NCBI RefSeq assembly: GCF_000427095.1
Contig: NC_021487.1
Location: 1,116,710-1,180,709, forward strand
DNA length: 64,000 nucleotides
DNA from: Chthonomonas calidirosea T49
GTDB lineage: Bacteria > Armatimonadota > Chthonomonadetes > Chthonomonadales > Chthonomonadaceae
Direction of reading: 5' to 3'
Shown: piece after piece, positions 47,801 to 56,270 of the stretch
Position numbering within the stretch: the first letter of the stretch is position 1
How the letters are laid out: each line of letters begins with the position of its first letter
Program-made: the position numbers and the translations under genes
Notes under the pieces: generated by a model
Seen by the model: only the letters and a program-made list of their open reading frames with translations
What the model was told of the DNA's origin: nothing
The model's database searches: none

Positions 47801-47828
47801 TCTATAAGTGGTTGACACCTTGTCACAA
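47801..47828 (-). promoter_or_regulatory. Possible leftward promoter of the ATP-grasp cluster
   Basis: On the minus strand TTGTGA (47828-47823) and TATAGA (47806-47801) are 16 bases apart. The site overlaps the rightward porin promoter, so polymerase could occupy only one at a time. Confidence 0.4.
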
Positions 47829-47840
47829 CTGTGTTACAAT
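47812..47840 (+). promoter_or_regulatory. Consensus promoter of the porin gene with an embedded palindrome
   Basis: TTGACA (47812-47817) and TACAAT (47835-47840) are 17 bases apart. TGACA-CCT-TGTCA (47813-47825) overlaps the -35 box and could be an operator. The leader to the porin ATG is about 110 bases. Confidence 0.78.
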
Positions 47841-47957
47841 GAAGCTGCCAAGGGCGCTCCCATGCGACTTCAGCGCTTCTATCGCCCTTTGCGCTCGCAG
47901 AAGCAGCAGGTCTTCTGAAATCTATTCCCAAATTAAACTCACTGTAGGAGAGAATCT

Positions 47958-49241
47958 ATGCGTTTCCCATGTTTGAAGAGGTTAGTACTTTTATGCAACA
48001 TATTCATCATTCAGTTTTTTACTGTAAATGCTTTCCCGCAAACTCTTTTGTCGTCAAATGGGCATGGATTCTTCTTTAGCCCTGAATGGCGCGTTCGTAA
48101 CGATGAAAGCAATAGCTCTATCGTCAGCACCGGTAACACTGCCTACAACCAAGAGTGGATCAGCCGCCTTCGCCTCGGTTTTGGGTGGAGCGACCCATCT
48201 GGCCTTACCCTCTTCCTTCAGCCACAATATAGTTGGGGCAATATCACAGCAAGCGGCCATATCGCTGTTGTCAACGACTACGATATCTTTCAAGGCTACG
48301 CGCAAGGAGGCAAAGGCCGCTATCAGTGGAGATTAGGACGTCAGGTGCTGGCCTTCGGCGATAGTCGCCTCATCGCCTCGCCCGAATGGAACAACTATGG
48401 GCGCACGTTCGATGCTGCTCGGTTTACTTTTAAAAGCTCACACCAGACCACCAACCTCTTCTTTGGCAAACTCGGTTTCGCCAACGGGGTTACCACAGTG
48501 CCAACGCTCTACGGAGTCTACCGGGTGGAGAAGTTTACGCCCAAGCTCAGTTCTGACTTCTACACTCTGCTTAAAAACGATCGCGTTTCAGGGTCGAACC
48601 TCAGCGTATTTACTCTTGGCGCCAGACCAGTGATTGACCTGATTCCCCATACTCACATCACCATCGAACCGGCCTTCCAGTTCGGGCACTTTGGCGGCAA
48701 AGCGATTGGTGCATGGGCCTACGCGGCTGTGGCCACTTACACCTTTCCGGGCCCTACGGCCCTCCACTTCGTCGTAGAACACGACTTCGCCAGCGGTGGC
48801 AACCCCACCGACCCCGCGCATTACGAAACTTTCGATCAGCTCTATCCGTCCACCCACGGTAAATCGGGTATTTTGGATTACATGGGTTGGCGAAATATGC
48901 GACACTGGCACGTGGGCATGGGGTTTGCCGCCACAAAACGCCTTACCTTTTCCGTAGACGGCCACTTTCTCTCTCTTGCCGATGGGCGAGACTACTGGTA
49001 TGGTGTGAACGGTGCACCGGTAAAAGGCAGCAACGGCAAACCGCTCTGGAGCCCTACCGGCGCCGCTGGGCGTGATATTGGTTCGGAAGTAGACATCGTC
49101 GCCGACTATCGAGTAAGCGCCTATCTCGGCCTCTCCATCGGCTACAGCCACTTCTGGCCAGGGCACTACATTAAAACGCTCGATCCAACACAGGGGCATG
49201 AAGCTAACTGGTTTTACGTGCAGCCCACCTATCGCTTCTAA
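47958..49241 (+). CDS. Outer-membrane porin, alginate-export family
   Basis: This 427-residue protein has a signal peptide (basic start, hydrophobic core, cleavage near NAFPQ). It has alternating beta-strand sequence throughout and a C-terminal WFYVQPTYRF ending in Phe, as in outer-membrane barrels. The segment YQWRLGRQVLAFGDSRLI followed by WNNYGRTFDAARF is typical of the Alginate_exp family. Substrate cannot be read from sequence; members pass alginate or other solutes. It is strong evidence for an outer membrane. A leader of about 110 bases precedes its ATG. Confidence 0.82.
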   Translation: MRFPCLKRLVLLCNIFIIQFFTVNAFPQTLLSSNGHGFFFSPEWRVRNDESNSSIVSTGNTAYNQEWISRLRLGFGWSDPSGLTLFLQPQYSWGNITASGHIAVVNDYDIFQGYAQGGKGRYQWRLGRQVLAFGDSRLIASPEWNNYGRTFDAARFTFKSSHQTTNLFFGKLGFANGVTTVPTLYGVYRVEKFTPKLSSDFYTLLKNDRVSGSNLSVFTLGARPVIDLIPHTHITIEPAFQFGHFGGKAIGAWAYAAVATYTFPGPTALHFVVEHDFASGGNPTDPAHYETFDQLYPSTHGKSGILDYMGWRNMRHWHVGMGFAATKRLTFSVDGHFLSLADGRDYWYGVNGAPVKGSNGKPLWSPTGAAGRDIGSEVDIVADYRVSAYLGLSIGYSHFWPGHYIKTLDPTQGHEANWFYVQPTYRF

Positions 49242-49258
49242 CCCATAGCCGACCGAAG

Positions 49259-49291
49259 CCCTCCTTGGTTCTCTTGAAGCACCAAGGAGGG
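49259..49291. terminator. Shared hairpin between porin and CcrM-like genes
   Basis: CCCTCCTTGG (49259-49268) pairs perfectly with CCAAGGAGGG (49282-49291). It lies between convergent genes and could end transcripts from both sides. T tracts are short on either strand. Confidence 0.6.
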
Positions 49292-49298
49292 TCTCGTT

Positions 49299-50420
49299 CT
49301 ACTCCAGACCGTTCTCCGCTCTATAGCGCGCCCGCAACACATCAATGCTTATCAGCTGCCCATCCTCGTCTTCATAGTACCAATATTCCCATCCGTTACA
49401 GGCCGGCTTTCCCTCCGCAAGAGCGGCGATCTGGTGAATAGAGCCTTCTTTGCTGTCCCATCGCAGCAGCGAATCGGCCTTTACATAGGCTACGATCCGC
49501 CTATCGCGTGAATAGAGCACCGTGCCCACCTTAAGATATCCCGCCTCCACAAGCTGGCCAAAGGCCACGCGCGGCGCCGCGCGTTTCGAAGGCGTTATCA
49601 GAAGCTCTCGTTCGTCCACGCCACAAAAGGGCGTATTCTTCAAACGTTCTTGTGCCAACCCTATGTACCTGGGGTCCCGCTCGATGCCGATAAAGTGGCG
49701 TCCCAACCGCTTTGCAACTACTGCGCTTGTACCGGTGCCCAAAAACGGGTCCAACACCACATCTCCCGGCTTGCTCGACGCCAAAATCACTCGATAGAGC
49801 AACGCCTCTGGTTTTTGGGTGGAGTGCGCCTTCTTCCCATCAATCTTCATACGCTCGGCACCAGTACACAAAGGCAGATGCCATACATTTTGCATCTGCT
49901 TGCCTTCATTGAGATTCTTCATGGCCTGGTACTGAAAAGTATAACCGCGCGCTTCCCGTGACCTCTTAGCCCAGAGCAGTATCTCGGTCGCATTCTGAAA
50001 TCGAGCCCCTCGAAAGTTGGGCATCGGGTTCGTTTTATGCCAAATGACATCGTTCAAAATCCAAAACCCTAAATCCATCATAATCTTTCCAACGCGATAG
50101 ATGTTGTGATAAGACCCGATCACCCAAAGCGTGCCTGTTGTTTTAAGCACCCTCCGACACTCACTTAACCATCGCGTCGTGAAGTCATCGTAATCCTCAA
50201 AGTTGGCAAACCTGTCCCACTCGTCGTCAACACCTACAACAGGCGTCTGATTGGGACGCCAAAGCTCCTTCTGTAGTTGAAGATTATAAGGTGGATCGGC
50301 GAAGATAAGGTCTATGGAATGAGAGGGAAGTTTCGGCAAAATATCTAGACAGTCACCGAAGAGAATTTGATTAAGAGGTAAATCGGCAAAGATAGCCTCT
50401 TCTCTCTTCACGGATGCCAT
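49299..50420 (-). CDS. ccrM: CcrM-like GANTC adenine methyltransferase, orphan
   Basis: This 373-residue N6-adenine methylase follows Caulobacter CcrM closely in layout: DLIFADPPYNLQL near residue 37 (catalytic DPPY at 42-45), VIGSYHNIYRVG, NPMPNFRGARFQNATEILLW, AHSTQKPEALLYRVIL and the AdoMet motif LDPFLGTGT near 222. A C-terminal RAMA-type domain follows (PRVAFGQLVEAGYLKVGTVL, then PACNGWEYWYYED and IDVLRARYR). CcrM and HinfI methylate GANTC; the same target is inferred here. No restriction gene is adjacent, so the role is probably regulatory. The ATG at 50420 has AAGGAG 6 bases upstream; the ATG at 50426 overlaps that site. Confidence 0.9.
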   Translation of the reverse strand: MASVKREEAIFADLPLNQILFGDCLDILPKLPSHSIDLIFADPPYNLQLQKELWRPNQTPVVGVDDEWDRFANFEDYDDFTTRWLSECRRVLKTTGTLWVIGSYHNIYRVGKIMMDLGFWILNDVIWHKTNPMPNFRGARFQNATEILLWAKRSREARGYTFQYQAMKNLNEGKQMQNVWHLPLCTGAERMKIDGKKAHSTQKPEALLYRVILASSKPGDVVLDPFLGTGTSAVVAKRLGRHFIGIERDPRYIGLAQERLKNTPFCGVDERELLITPSKRAAPRVAFGQLVEAGYLKVGTVLYSRDRRIVAYVKADSLLRWDSKEGSIHQIAALAEGKPACNGWEYWYYEDEDGQLISIDVLRARYRAENGLE

Positions 50421-50509
50421 TCCCATCTCCTTGAGCCCGAATGCGCAAAAAGCTGCCGGTAATGTGGAAGATACCTATCTGAGTAACCCACTATGTTGAC
50501 GCCTCTTTT

Positions 50510-50538
50510 TTGACAATTTCGTTGCCACTCAGTATACT
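50510..50538 (+). promoter_or_regulatory. Consensus promoter of the radical SAM gene
   Basis: TTGACA (50510-50515) and TATACT (50533-50538) are 17 bases apart, 45 bases before the ATG. Confidence 0.8.
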
Positions 50539-50583
50539 AAAACCATCCTGTAGAAAGGTTGGAGCACAGGAGGGATTTTGACG

Positions 50584-52578
50584 ATGTGGACTCGCGAGCA
50601 GATAGATGCTGTGTTAGAGGATATTTTACCGCGTGTTAGCAAACCCGGTCGCTACACGGGCGGGGAACTGAACAGCGTTGTGAAAGATCATCGGACCGTG
50701 GATGTGAAATTTGCCATTGCTTTTCCCGATGCCTACGAAATTGGCATGAGCAATCTCGCTTGCAGCATTATTTACCACCTTCTCAATAAACGGGAAGATT
50801 GCGTTTGCGAGCGCGTCTACGCCCCTTGGCCCGACATGGAGCGCGAAATGCGTGCGGCCGCGCTTCCCCTTTACACGTTGGAGACCCACACGCCCCTCTC
50901 GGACTACGATTTCATCGGGTTTGCCCTCTCCTACGAACTCTCTTACACCAACGTGCTCAACATGCTGGATCTCGGTGGCATTCCGGTGCGCTCTCGCGAC
51001 AGAGATAGGCTCCAACCCAACGGAAAACCCTACCCCATCATCATTGCCGGGGGCCACTGCGCGTTTAACCCAGAGCCGATGGCGCCCTTTATAGACCTCT
51101 TCGTTATCGGAGAGGCCGAAGAGGTGCTTCACCCACTTATAACATGTTTTAAACGCTATCGCCACCTTTCACGTGAGGAGCTGCTGCTGCAGCTTGCCCA
51201 GATTCCAGGCTGCTACGTGCCTCGCTTCTATGAACCCGAATACGAAAGCGACGAGGCTAGGCTGGCGCGACTTGAAAGCAGAGGCATCTCGCCAGAAGAG
51301 GCGGAACGCCTTGGTGATACCATGCCGCACCTGTTAGCGACCCGACGCCTTCACCCGGAGGTGCCCGCAAAAGTTGAGCGCGTATGGGTGAAGGATGTAG
51401 ACGCTCTTGAGTACCCCACTAAACCCATCATCCCCTATATCGAAGTTGTGCACGACCGCATCTCTTTGGAGGTCATGCGCGGCTGCACTCGAGGTTGCCG
51501 ATTCTGCCAAGCCGGCATGATCACTCGGCCGGTGCGCGAAAAGAGCCCGGAAAAGCTGATGCAACTTGCCGAGGAGTTGGTAAAGAACACTGGTCACGAG
51601 GACATCTCCCTTGTCTCTCTCTCCACCGCTGACTACAGTCGCGTGGAGGAGGTTGTTCAGGCGCTTATAGACAAATATGCCGGCAGTCGCGTGGGCGTGT
51701 CGCTGCCTTCTCTGCGCGCCGACCGCGATTGCGTAAAGCTGGTACAGGAGATCAACAAGGTTCGTAAAACCGGGTTGACTTTTGCCCCCGAAGCTGGCTC
51801 CCAACGGATGCGCGACGTTGTCAACAAAGGCGTTACCGAAAAAGATCTTTTTGCTGCTTGCGAGACGGCCTTCCAAAACGGCTGGCAGCGCATTAAGCTT
51901 TATTTCATGATCTCGCTGCCTACCGAAACCGATGAGGACGTTTTAGCCATTGGAGAGCTTGCCCATAAATGTGCCGAGATCGCCCGTAAGAACGGCGTGA
52001 AGAACCCGACCATTACCATCGGTGTGTCGGCTTTTGTGCCCAAACCCTTTACCCCCTTCCAGTGGCACGGGCAAGATTCGCTTGAGGAGATTGATAGGAA
52101 ACAGCGACTACTTAAGCGCTCCCTAAAAGACCGAGCCATCTCCTATCGCCCCAACGAGGCGGCGAGCGCTCAGCTTGAGGCCGTGCTTTCCTTAGGTGAC
52201 CGACGTATCGCCGATGCCATCGAGCTAGCCTGGCGGCGCGGCCAGGTGTTTGACGCTTGGGACGAGTATCTGGACTATGAGCGATGGAAGCAGGCCTTTG
52301 CGGATGCTGGCATTGACCTGCGTTTTTACGCGAACCGGCATAAAGACTACGAGGAAACCCTACCATGGGACCATATTGACTGTGGGGTCTCCAAGTCTTA
52401 TCTGCGTGCAGAGGACAAACGCGCACGGTCTGCGCAGCTAACAGCCGACTGCCATACGGCGCCCTGCACCTTCTGCGGGGCTTGCGATAGGTCTTACCTT
52501 GAAAGCGGAAAGGCCAAACGAGAGAATCGCGCCTTTGTGCCCAACGCCTTGCCCATCATTCCGCTAACAGCCCGATAG
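50584..52578 (+). CDS. Radical SAM protein, TIGR03960 type
   Basis: This 664-residue protein has an N-terminal region (FPDAYEIGMSNLACSIIYHL, GFALSYELSYTNVLNMLDLG, IIIAGGHCAFNPEPMAPFID) similar to a cobalamin-binding-like domain. A radical SAM domain follows with the cluster motif CTRGCRFCQ near residue 300 and LTFAPEAGSQRMRDVVNKG. The tail has extra cysteines (CHTAPCTFCGAC). That order is typical of the TIGR03960 family, often found with a TIGR03936 partner, which is absent here. The reaction is unknown. The ATG at 50584 has AGGAGGG at the right distance. Own promoter and terminator suggest a single-gene transcript. Confidence 0.88.
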   Translation: MWTREQIDAVLEDILPRVSKPGRYTGGELNSVVKDHRTVDVKFAIAFPDAYEIGMSNLACSIIYHLLNKREDCVCERVYAPWPDMEREMRAAALPLYTLETHTPLSDYDFIGFALSYELSYTNVLNMLDLGGIPVRSRDRDRLQPNGKPYPIIIAGGHCAFNPEPMAPFIDLFVIGEAEEVLHPLITCFKRYRHLSREELLLQLAQIPGCYVPRFYEPEYESDEARLARLESRGISPEEAERLGDTMPHLLATRRLHPEVPAKVERVWVKDVDALEYPTKPIIPYIEVVHDRISLEVMRGCTRGCRFCQAGMITRPVREKSPEKLMQLAEELVKNTGHEDISLVSLSTADYSRVEEVVQALIDKYAGSRVGVSLPSLRADRDCVKLVQEINKVRKTGLTFAPEAGSQRMRDVVNKGVTEKDLFAACETAFQNGWQRIKLYFMISLPTETDEDVLAIGELAHKCAEIARKNGVKNPTITIGVSAFVPKPFTPFQWHGQDSLEEIDRKQRLLKRSLKDRAISYRPNEAASAQLEAVLSLGDRRIADAIELAWRRGQVFDAWDEYLDYERWKQAFADAGIDLRFYANRHKDYEETLPWDHIDCGVSKSYLRAEDKRARSAQLTADCHTAPCTFCGACDRSYLESGKAKRENRAFVPNALPIIPLTAR

Positions 52579-52583
52579 CAGTG

Positions 52584-52630
52584 CCCGCTCTCCAAGCGAA
52601 CCGTACTTGGGTGAGGAGAGCGGGGTTTTT
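52584..52630 (+). terminator. Strong rho-independent terminator after the radical SAM gene
   Basis: CCCGCTCTCC (52584-52593) pairs perfectly with GGAGAGCGGG (52615-52624), followed by GTTTTT (52625-52630). Confidence 0.85.
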
Positions 52631-52651
52631 CTATGGGCCAAAAGAAATCGC

Positions 52652-52680
52652 TTTACTTTTGGCTCACATAGCGCTATAAT
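52652..52680 (+). promoter_or_regulatory. Likely promoter of rpoN
   Basis: TTTACT (52652-52657) and TATAAT (52675-52680) are 17 bases apart, about 125 bases before the rpoN start. Confidence 0.65.
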
Positions 52681-52804
52681 CATAGGTGTTTCACCAGCAC
52701 AACTGAAACATTCGCGAGCTGATGCCATGCTTACTTTTATCCGATAATTCATCGCATTTTCGATTGCCTGTCCGAGCTGCCCAAAAGGAGAAGAGAGGCT
52801 CGTT

Positions 52805-54199
52805 ATGGCGTTTTTGCAGAACGAACAGAAGCAGGTTCAAACCCAAAGGCTCGATCCAAAAGTCTTTCTCACACAAAGGCTCCTGCAGCTCAATGTGCAA
52901 GAAAGGCTACAGAGCATTGAGAACGAGCTTCTGGAAAACCCTGCCCTCGAACTTACAGAATATCTCGAATCGGCCGGCGACGGGGGGGATAGACCCTATA
53001 CCGCAGATGGGGAGGCAGCTCGTACCGATCTAAAAGAACGCGCGGACCCCTTCTTATCTCTGCAAGACTCCGAGAACTCTCTCGCCAGCCATCAGACGCC
53101 TATCGAGTTACGCGACCATCTTACCAATCAACTTCACCTGCTTCCGCTCTCTCCTAAGGAACAGAGGGTGGCCGACTACCTCATCGGCAACTTAGACGAC
53201 AATGGCCTGCTAACCGAGCCCATCCAGAGCATTGCCCATGACCTAAAAGTTCCTCTAGAGACAGTTGAAAAGGTTTTAGCCAAACTACAAACGCTAGATC
53301 CACCTGGCATTGCCGCACGAAGTCTGCAAGAGTGCTTAATCCTTCAAATTCAACATCTTTTACCCGACACCCCTCCGAGCACGACGGCATGGGAGACCGC
53401 GCAAACGGCCTATCGTATCCTCAAAGAGTGCTTTGACGACTTCGTGTCCCACCGTCATCACCGAATTTGCCGACGCCTCCTTCTCCCACGCAAAACCGTG
53501 CAAGCCGCTGTGGATTTCATCACCAATCGCCTTACTCCTTACCCCGCTGCCCGCTTCGGCACGCTCTGGAGCCGTCCCTTTGGAGAGGCTGTTATCCGGC
53601 CCGACGTCATCATCCACCGTACAGAAACCGGTTTCCAAATCGAGATCGCCGGCTACGCCCCAGAGCACCTACGCATTAGTCCCATGTGGCAAGAGGCCTT
53701 TGAGAAGTATCAAGGCGTTCGAGTCGAAGCGGAAGAGATAAACCACGTGCGTGAGTATGTTCGCAGGGCCAGCCTCTTTATAGAATGCCTGCGTAACTGC
53801 CACAAAATCTTGCGCGCCATCACGCGCGAGCTCATCCTCTACCAAACGGCCTTCATTGAGACCGGGCAAGTGCAGTTTCTTCGACCTCTCACCCGCAACA
53901 CACTGGCCGAAAAACTGGGCGTGCATCCGTCTGTAGTTAGTCGAGCTACTTTCAATAAGTACGTGCGCCTTCCTAATCTCGAAATACATCCGTTCGACAT
54001 CTTCTTCGACTACTCCCTTGTCGTTAAAACCGCCCTGCAGCAGATCATTGCAGAGGAAGACCCCAAAGCACCCTTCACCGATAACGAGCTAACGGTAAAG
54101 CTCTGCGCTATGGGCTTTGATGTGGCACGGCGAACCGTGGTAAAGTATCGAGAGCAGTGCCGCATTCTTCCCTCCCATCTTCGCAGGCGTTATAACTGA
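52805..54199 (+). CDS. rpoN: RNA polymerase sigma-54 factor RpoN
   Basis: RpoN directs polymerase to -24/-12 promoters that need an ATP-dependent activator. The 464-residue protein has the Gln/Leu-rich region I (TQRLLQLNVQERLQSIENEL, then LENPALEL), an acidic region II, and the core-binding domain (YLIGNLDDNGLL, LDPPGIAARSLQECL). The DNA-binding domain has an HTH (LAEKLGVHPSVVSRATFNKY) and the RpoN box as ARRTVVKYREQ near 440-450. All signatures are intact. No activator gene or obvious -24/-12 promoter is seen in the window. Confidence 0.94.
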   Translation: MAFLQNEQKQVQTQRLDPKVFLTQRLLQLNVQERLQSIENELLENPALELTEYLESAGDGGDRPYTADGEAARTDLKERADPFLSLQDSENSLASHQTPIELRDHLTNQLHLLPLSPKEQRVADYLIGNLDDNGLLTEPIQSIAHDLKVPLETVEKVLAKLQTLDPPGIAARSLQECLILQIQHLLPDTPPSTTAWETAQTAYRILKECFDDFVSHRHHRICRRLLLPRKTVQAAVDFITNRLTPYPAARFGTLWSRPFGEAVIRPDVIIHRTETGFQIEIAGYAPEHLRISPMWQEAFEKYQGVRVEAEEINHVREYVRRASLFIECLRNCHKILRAITRELILYQTAFIETGQVQFLRPLTRNTLAEKLGVHPSVVSRATFNKYVRLPNLEIHPFDIFFDYSLVVKTALQQIIAEEDPKAPFTDNELTVKLCAMGFDVARRTVVKYREQCRILPSHLRRRYN

Positions 54200-54294
54200 C
54201 CTTTTTCCTCTCTCAAGCCGATAATTTGTACAGGCCACGGTTCAATAAGTCTGTACAAGACATTCGGCATCTCATCTCTTAGAGAGGAAGTTTC

Positions 54295-55062
54295 ATGGAA
54301 GAAACAAACCCCCATCCACGCGTGCTCGCCATCGTGCAGGCGCGCATGGGAAGCTGCCGACTACCCGGCAAACCGCTATTGTCCTTAGGTAACTCAACCA
54401 TTATCGAGCAGACCCTACACCGTATTCGCGCTGCAGAGATCGTTTCTGAGATCGTCGTTGCCATTCCCTCTCATCCTGAGAATCGGCCCCTACTCCAGCT
54501 GTGTCGCAAGCAAAACATTCCCTGTTTTGCCTACGAGGGTTCCGAAGAGGATGTGCTATCGCGCCTGCTGCAGGCCGCCACGACCTTTCATGCCGACGTT
54601 ATCGTGCGGGCTTTTGCCTGTGACCCGCTTCTCGAGCCCAAAATGCTCTGGGCCGCCACCCGTTATCAACTTGACACCGATATGGATATCGTCACCGTGG
54701 GGCGATTGCCAGAAGGGACCGCCTGCGAGGTGATGCCCCTTCGCACTCTTATCCATCTCGACAGCTTTTGCAAAAGCCGAGAGGATCGAGAGGAGGTAAC
54801 CTCTTTTTTATGGCGTCATCGAGAGTTGTTCGACTGTGCTATTCTACCGGCCCCACTCAGTTTGCGAATGCCAGGAATCCGCTTACGCGTCCAAACAGAA
54901 GAGGATTACGAGCTGTTGCGCTGGATTTTTAGCACAGTTGCCCCTCGACCAAACGGGCTGATCGCCGTGCGCGACGTGCTTGATCGGCTTCTGCATCACA
55001 CCGAACAGCTGCACAAAGCTATCGGAAGCTACGCCGTGGTTCACGACCCAAAAGCCGCTTAG
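54295..55062 (+). CDS. SpsF-like cytidylyltransferase family protein
   Basis: This 255-residue protein has the nucleotidyltransferase start VLAIVQARMGSCRLPGKPLL, then EIVVAIPSHPENRPL, YEGSEEDVLSRLLQAA and VRAFACDPLLEPKM. It resembles the CTP_transf_3 group that includes SpsF (spore-coat or surface polysaccharide) and is related to KdsB/NeuA. It probably activates a sugar acid or similar substrate for surface glycans; the exact substrate cannot be assigned. The GDPL motif is written as CDPLL. Its stop overlaps the convergent gene by 4 bases. Confidence 0.78.
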   Translation: MEETNPHPRVLAIVQARMGSCRLPGKPLLSLGNSTIIEQTLHRIRAAEIVSEIVVAIPSHPENRPLLQLCRKQNIPCFAYEGSEEDVLSRLLQAATTFHADVIVRAFACDPLLEPKMLWAATRYQLDTDMDIVTVGRLPEGTACEVMPLRTLIHLDSFCKSREDREEVTSFLWRHRELFDCAILPAPLSLRMPGIRLRVQTEEDYELLRWIFSTVAPRPNGLIAVRDVLDRLLHHTEQLHKAIGSYAVVHDPKAA

Positions 55063-56270
55063 CGAGGCGCTTTCATCTTAGGAGGAACCGTACGCACCAC
55101 CCCAACACCGTGGGCCCATTGAGGGCGCAGGCGCATCGGCTCCAAAACAGGCAACGCAACCTCCTGCACAGGTTCCTCCGGCAGCGCCTCCTCCGCAAAA
55201 ACGAGGAGAACCATCAGACCGATCAGCGCTCCAACAAGCGTCGCTGCCAGCAAGCGCCCCATCGCATCGCTCCCCACTCTCAGAGCATCATTCAGACACC
55301 ATGCCGCCAGCAACCCCGCCAGCCCACCTGCATTACGGGTGGCTCGCAGTGGCCAGTGCGGAATCCATCGGGAGCACTTCACCCCAACCAACAGCCCTAC
55401 CACCAACCATCCAGCATAACGACCGAAGTTTTCCCAAAGCGGCGGCATTCCCATCCCCGCGCGCACACCGCCCCACAACAGCAGATGAAAAACCAGCTGC
55501 CCACAGCCGCCGGCCAGAAAGCCCCACCCTGCCATACGTCCAGCCCTTAATAGCAACTGCAGGCGGGTAAAAAGAAACGGCACGCCCTGTCGCCGATAGA
55601 CCCACCACAAACCGCCAAGAAACGCCAACGCCATTAGACCTACAATCAACCCAACCCACAGCCCAACGATAACGAACTCCTCCAGCAGAAAATTGGAAAG
55701 TGCCGTCAATGGGGTTGTGGTGGCAGGCCTCACGGTAAAATCGGTTACCTCCACTGTTTGGTGAGGCCAAAGGCTCCCTTGATACTGCTTTATGTGCCCC
55801 CGCACCATCACCCGACAGCGAAAAGCGGTTGGGTCGGGGTCACCATGATTCGCATAGTAGTGGACGAAGACTCGGTAGGTTCCTAACGGAGCCTCTCCGT
55901 AGGGCCAAAAGATGTTTTCAACTGGGGTAGAGGTCAGATGTTCAACGCTCGCGTTGGCATCTACATCGAGCTGCCCACCTGTTGGTGAACGCCGATGCAT
56001 AAACCAGATTCTCACACCGGAAGGGTCTACACACCAGAGATCGAGATCGTTACGGTTGTTCCACGACAGCGAGATCTGTACCTCACCGCTCTGTCCTCCG
56101 GCCTGCTCAACACGGCGCGAAATATCGCTGCGATAGATCAGCAGAGGCCACATGCTGCTAGCAAGGAGGTTGGCTACCGGCCGGGTCTGCAGAACCATTT
56201 CAAGCAGTAGAGCGGTCAACAAACAGGCCGCACCGCCTATCAGAGCAAAAAGCACCCGAAATCGCCACAT
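55059..56270 (-). CDS. Membrane protein with extracytoplasmic YfaP-like (DUF2135) domain
   Basis: This 403-residue protein has an N-terminal membrane segment, an extracytoplasmic beta domain (about 60-180: VQISLSWNNRNDLDLWCVDP, MHRRSPTGGQLDVDANA, ENIFWPYGEAPLGTYRVFVH) and about five C-terminal membrane segments. The beta domain resembles DUF2135/YfaP, a fold found in secreted proteins linked to VWA proteins. Fusion to a polytopic domain is unusual. The ATG abuts the stop of the upstream gene, so the three genes form one operon. Function unknown. Confidence 0.7.
   Translation of the reverse strand: MWRFRVLFALIGGAACLLTALLLEMVLQTRPVANLLASSMWPLLIYRSDISRRVEQAGGQSGEVQISLSWNNRNDLDLWCVDPSGVRIWFMHRRSPTGGQLDVDANASVEHLTSTPVENIFWPYGEAPLGTYRVFVHYYANHGDPDPTAFRCRVMVRGHIKQYQGSLWPHQTVEVTDFTVRPATTTPLTALSNFLLEEFVIVGLWVGLIVGLMALAFLGGLWWVYRRQGVPFLFTRLQLLLRAGRMAGWGFLAGGCGQLVFHLLLWGGVRAGMGMPPLWENFGRYAGWLVVGLLVGVKCSRWIPHWPLRATRNAGGLAGLLAAWCLNDALRVGSDAMGRLLAATLVGALIGLMVLLVFAEEALPEEPVQEVALPVLEPMRLRPQWAHGVGVVRTVPPKMKAPR

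Noticed and set aside
52581-54294. Sigma-54 (-24/-12) promoters near rpoN
   Set aside because: I found no TGGCAC-N5-TTGC match in the intergenic stretches read around rpoN and the next gene.
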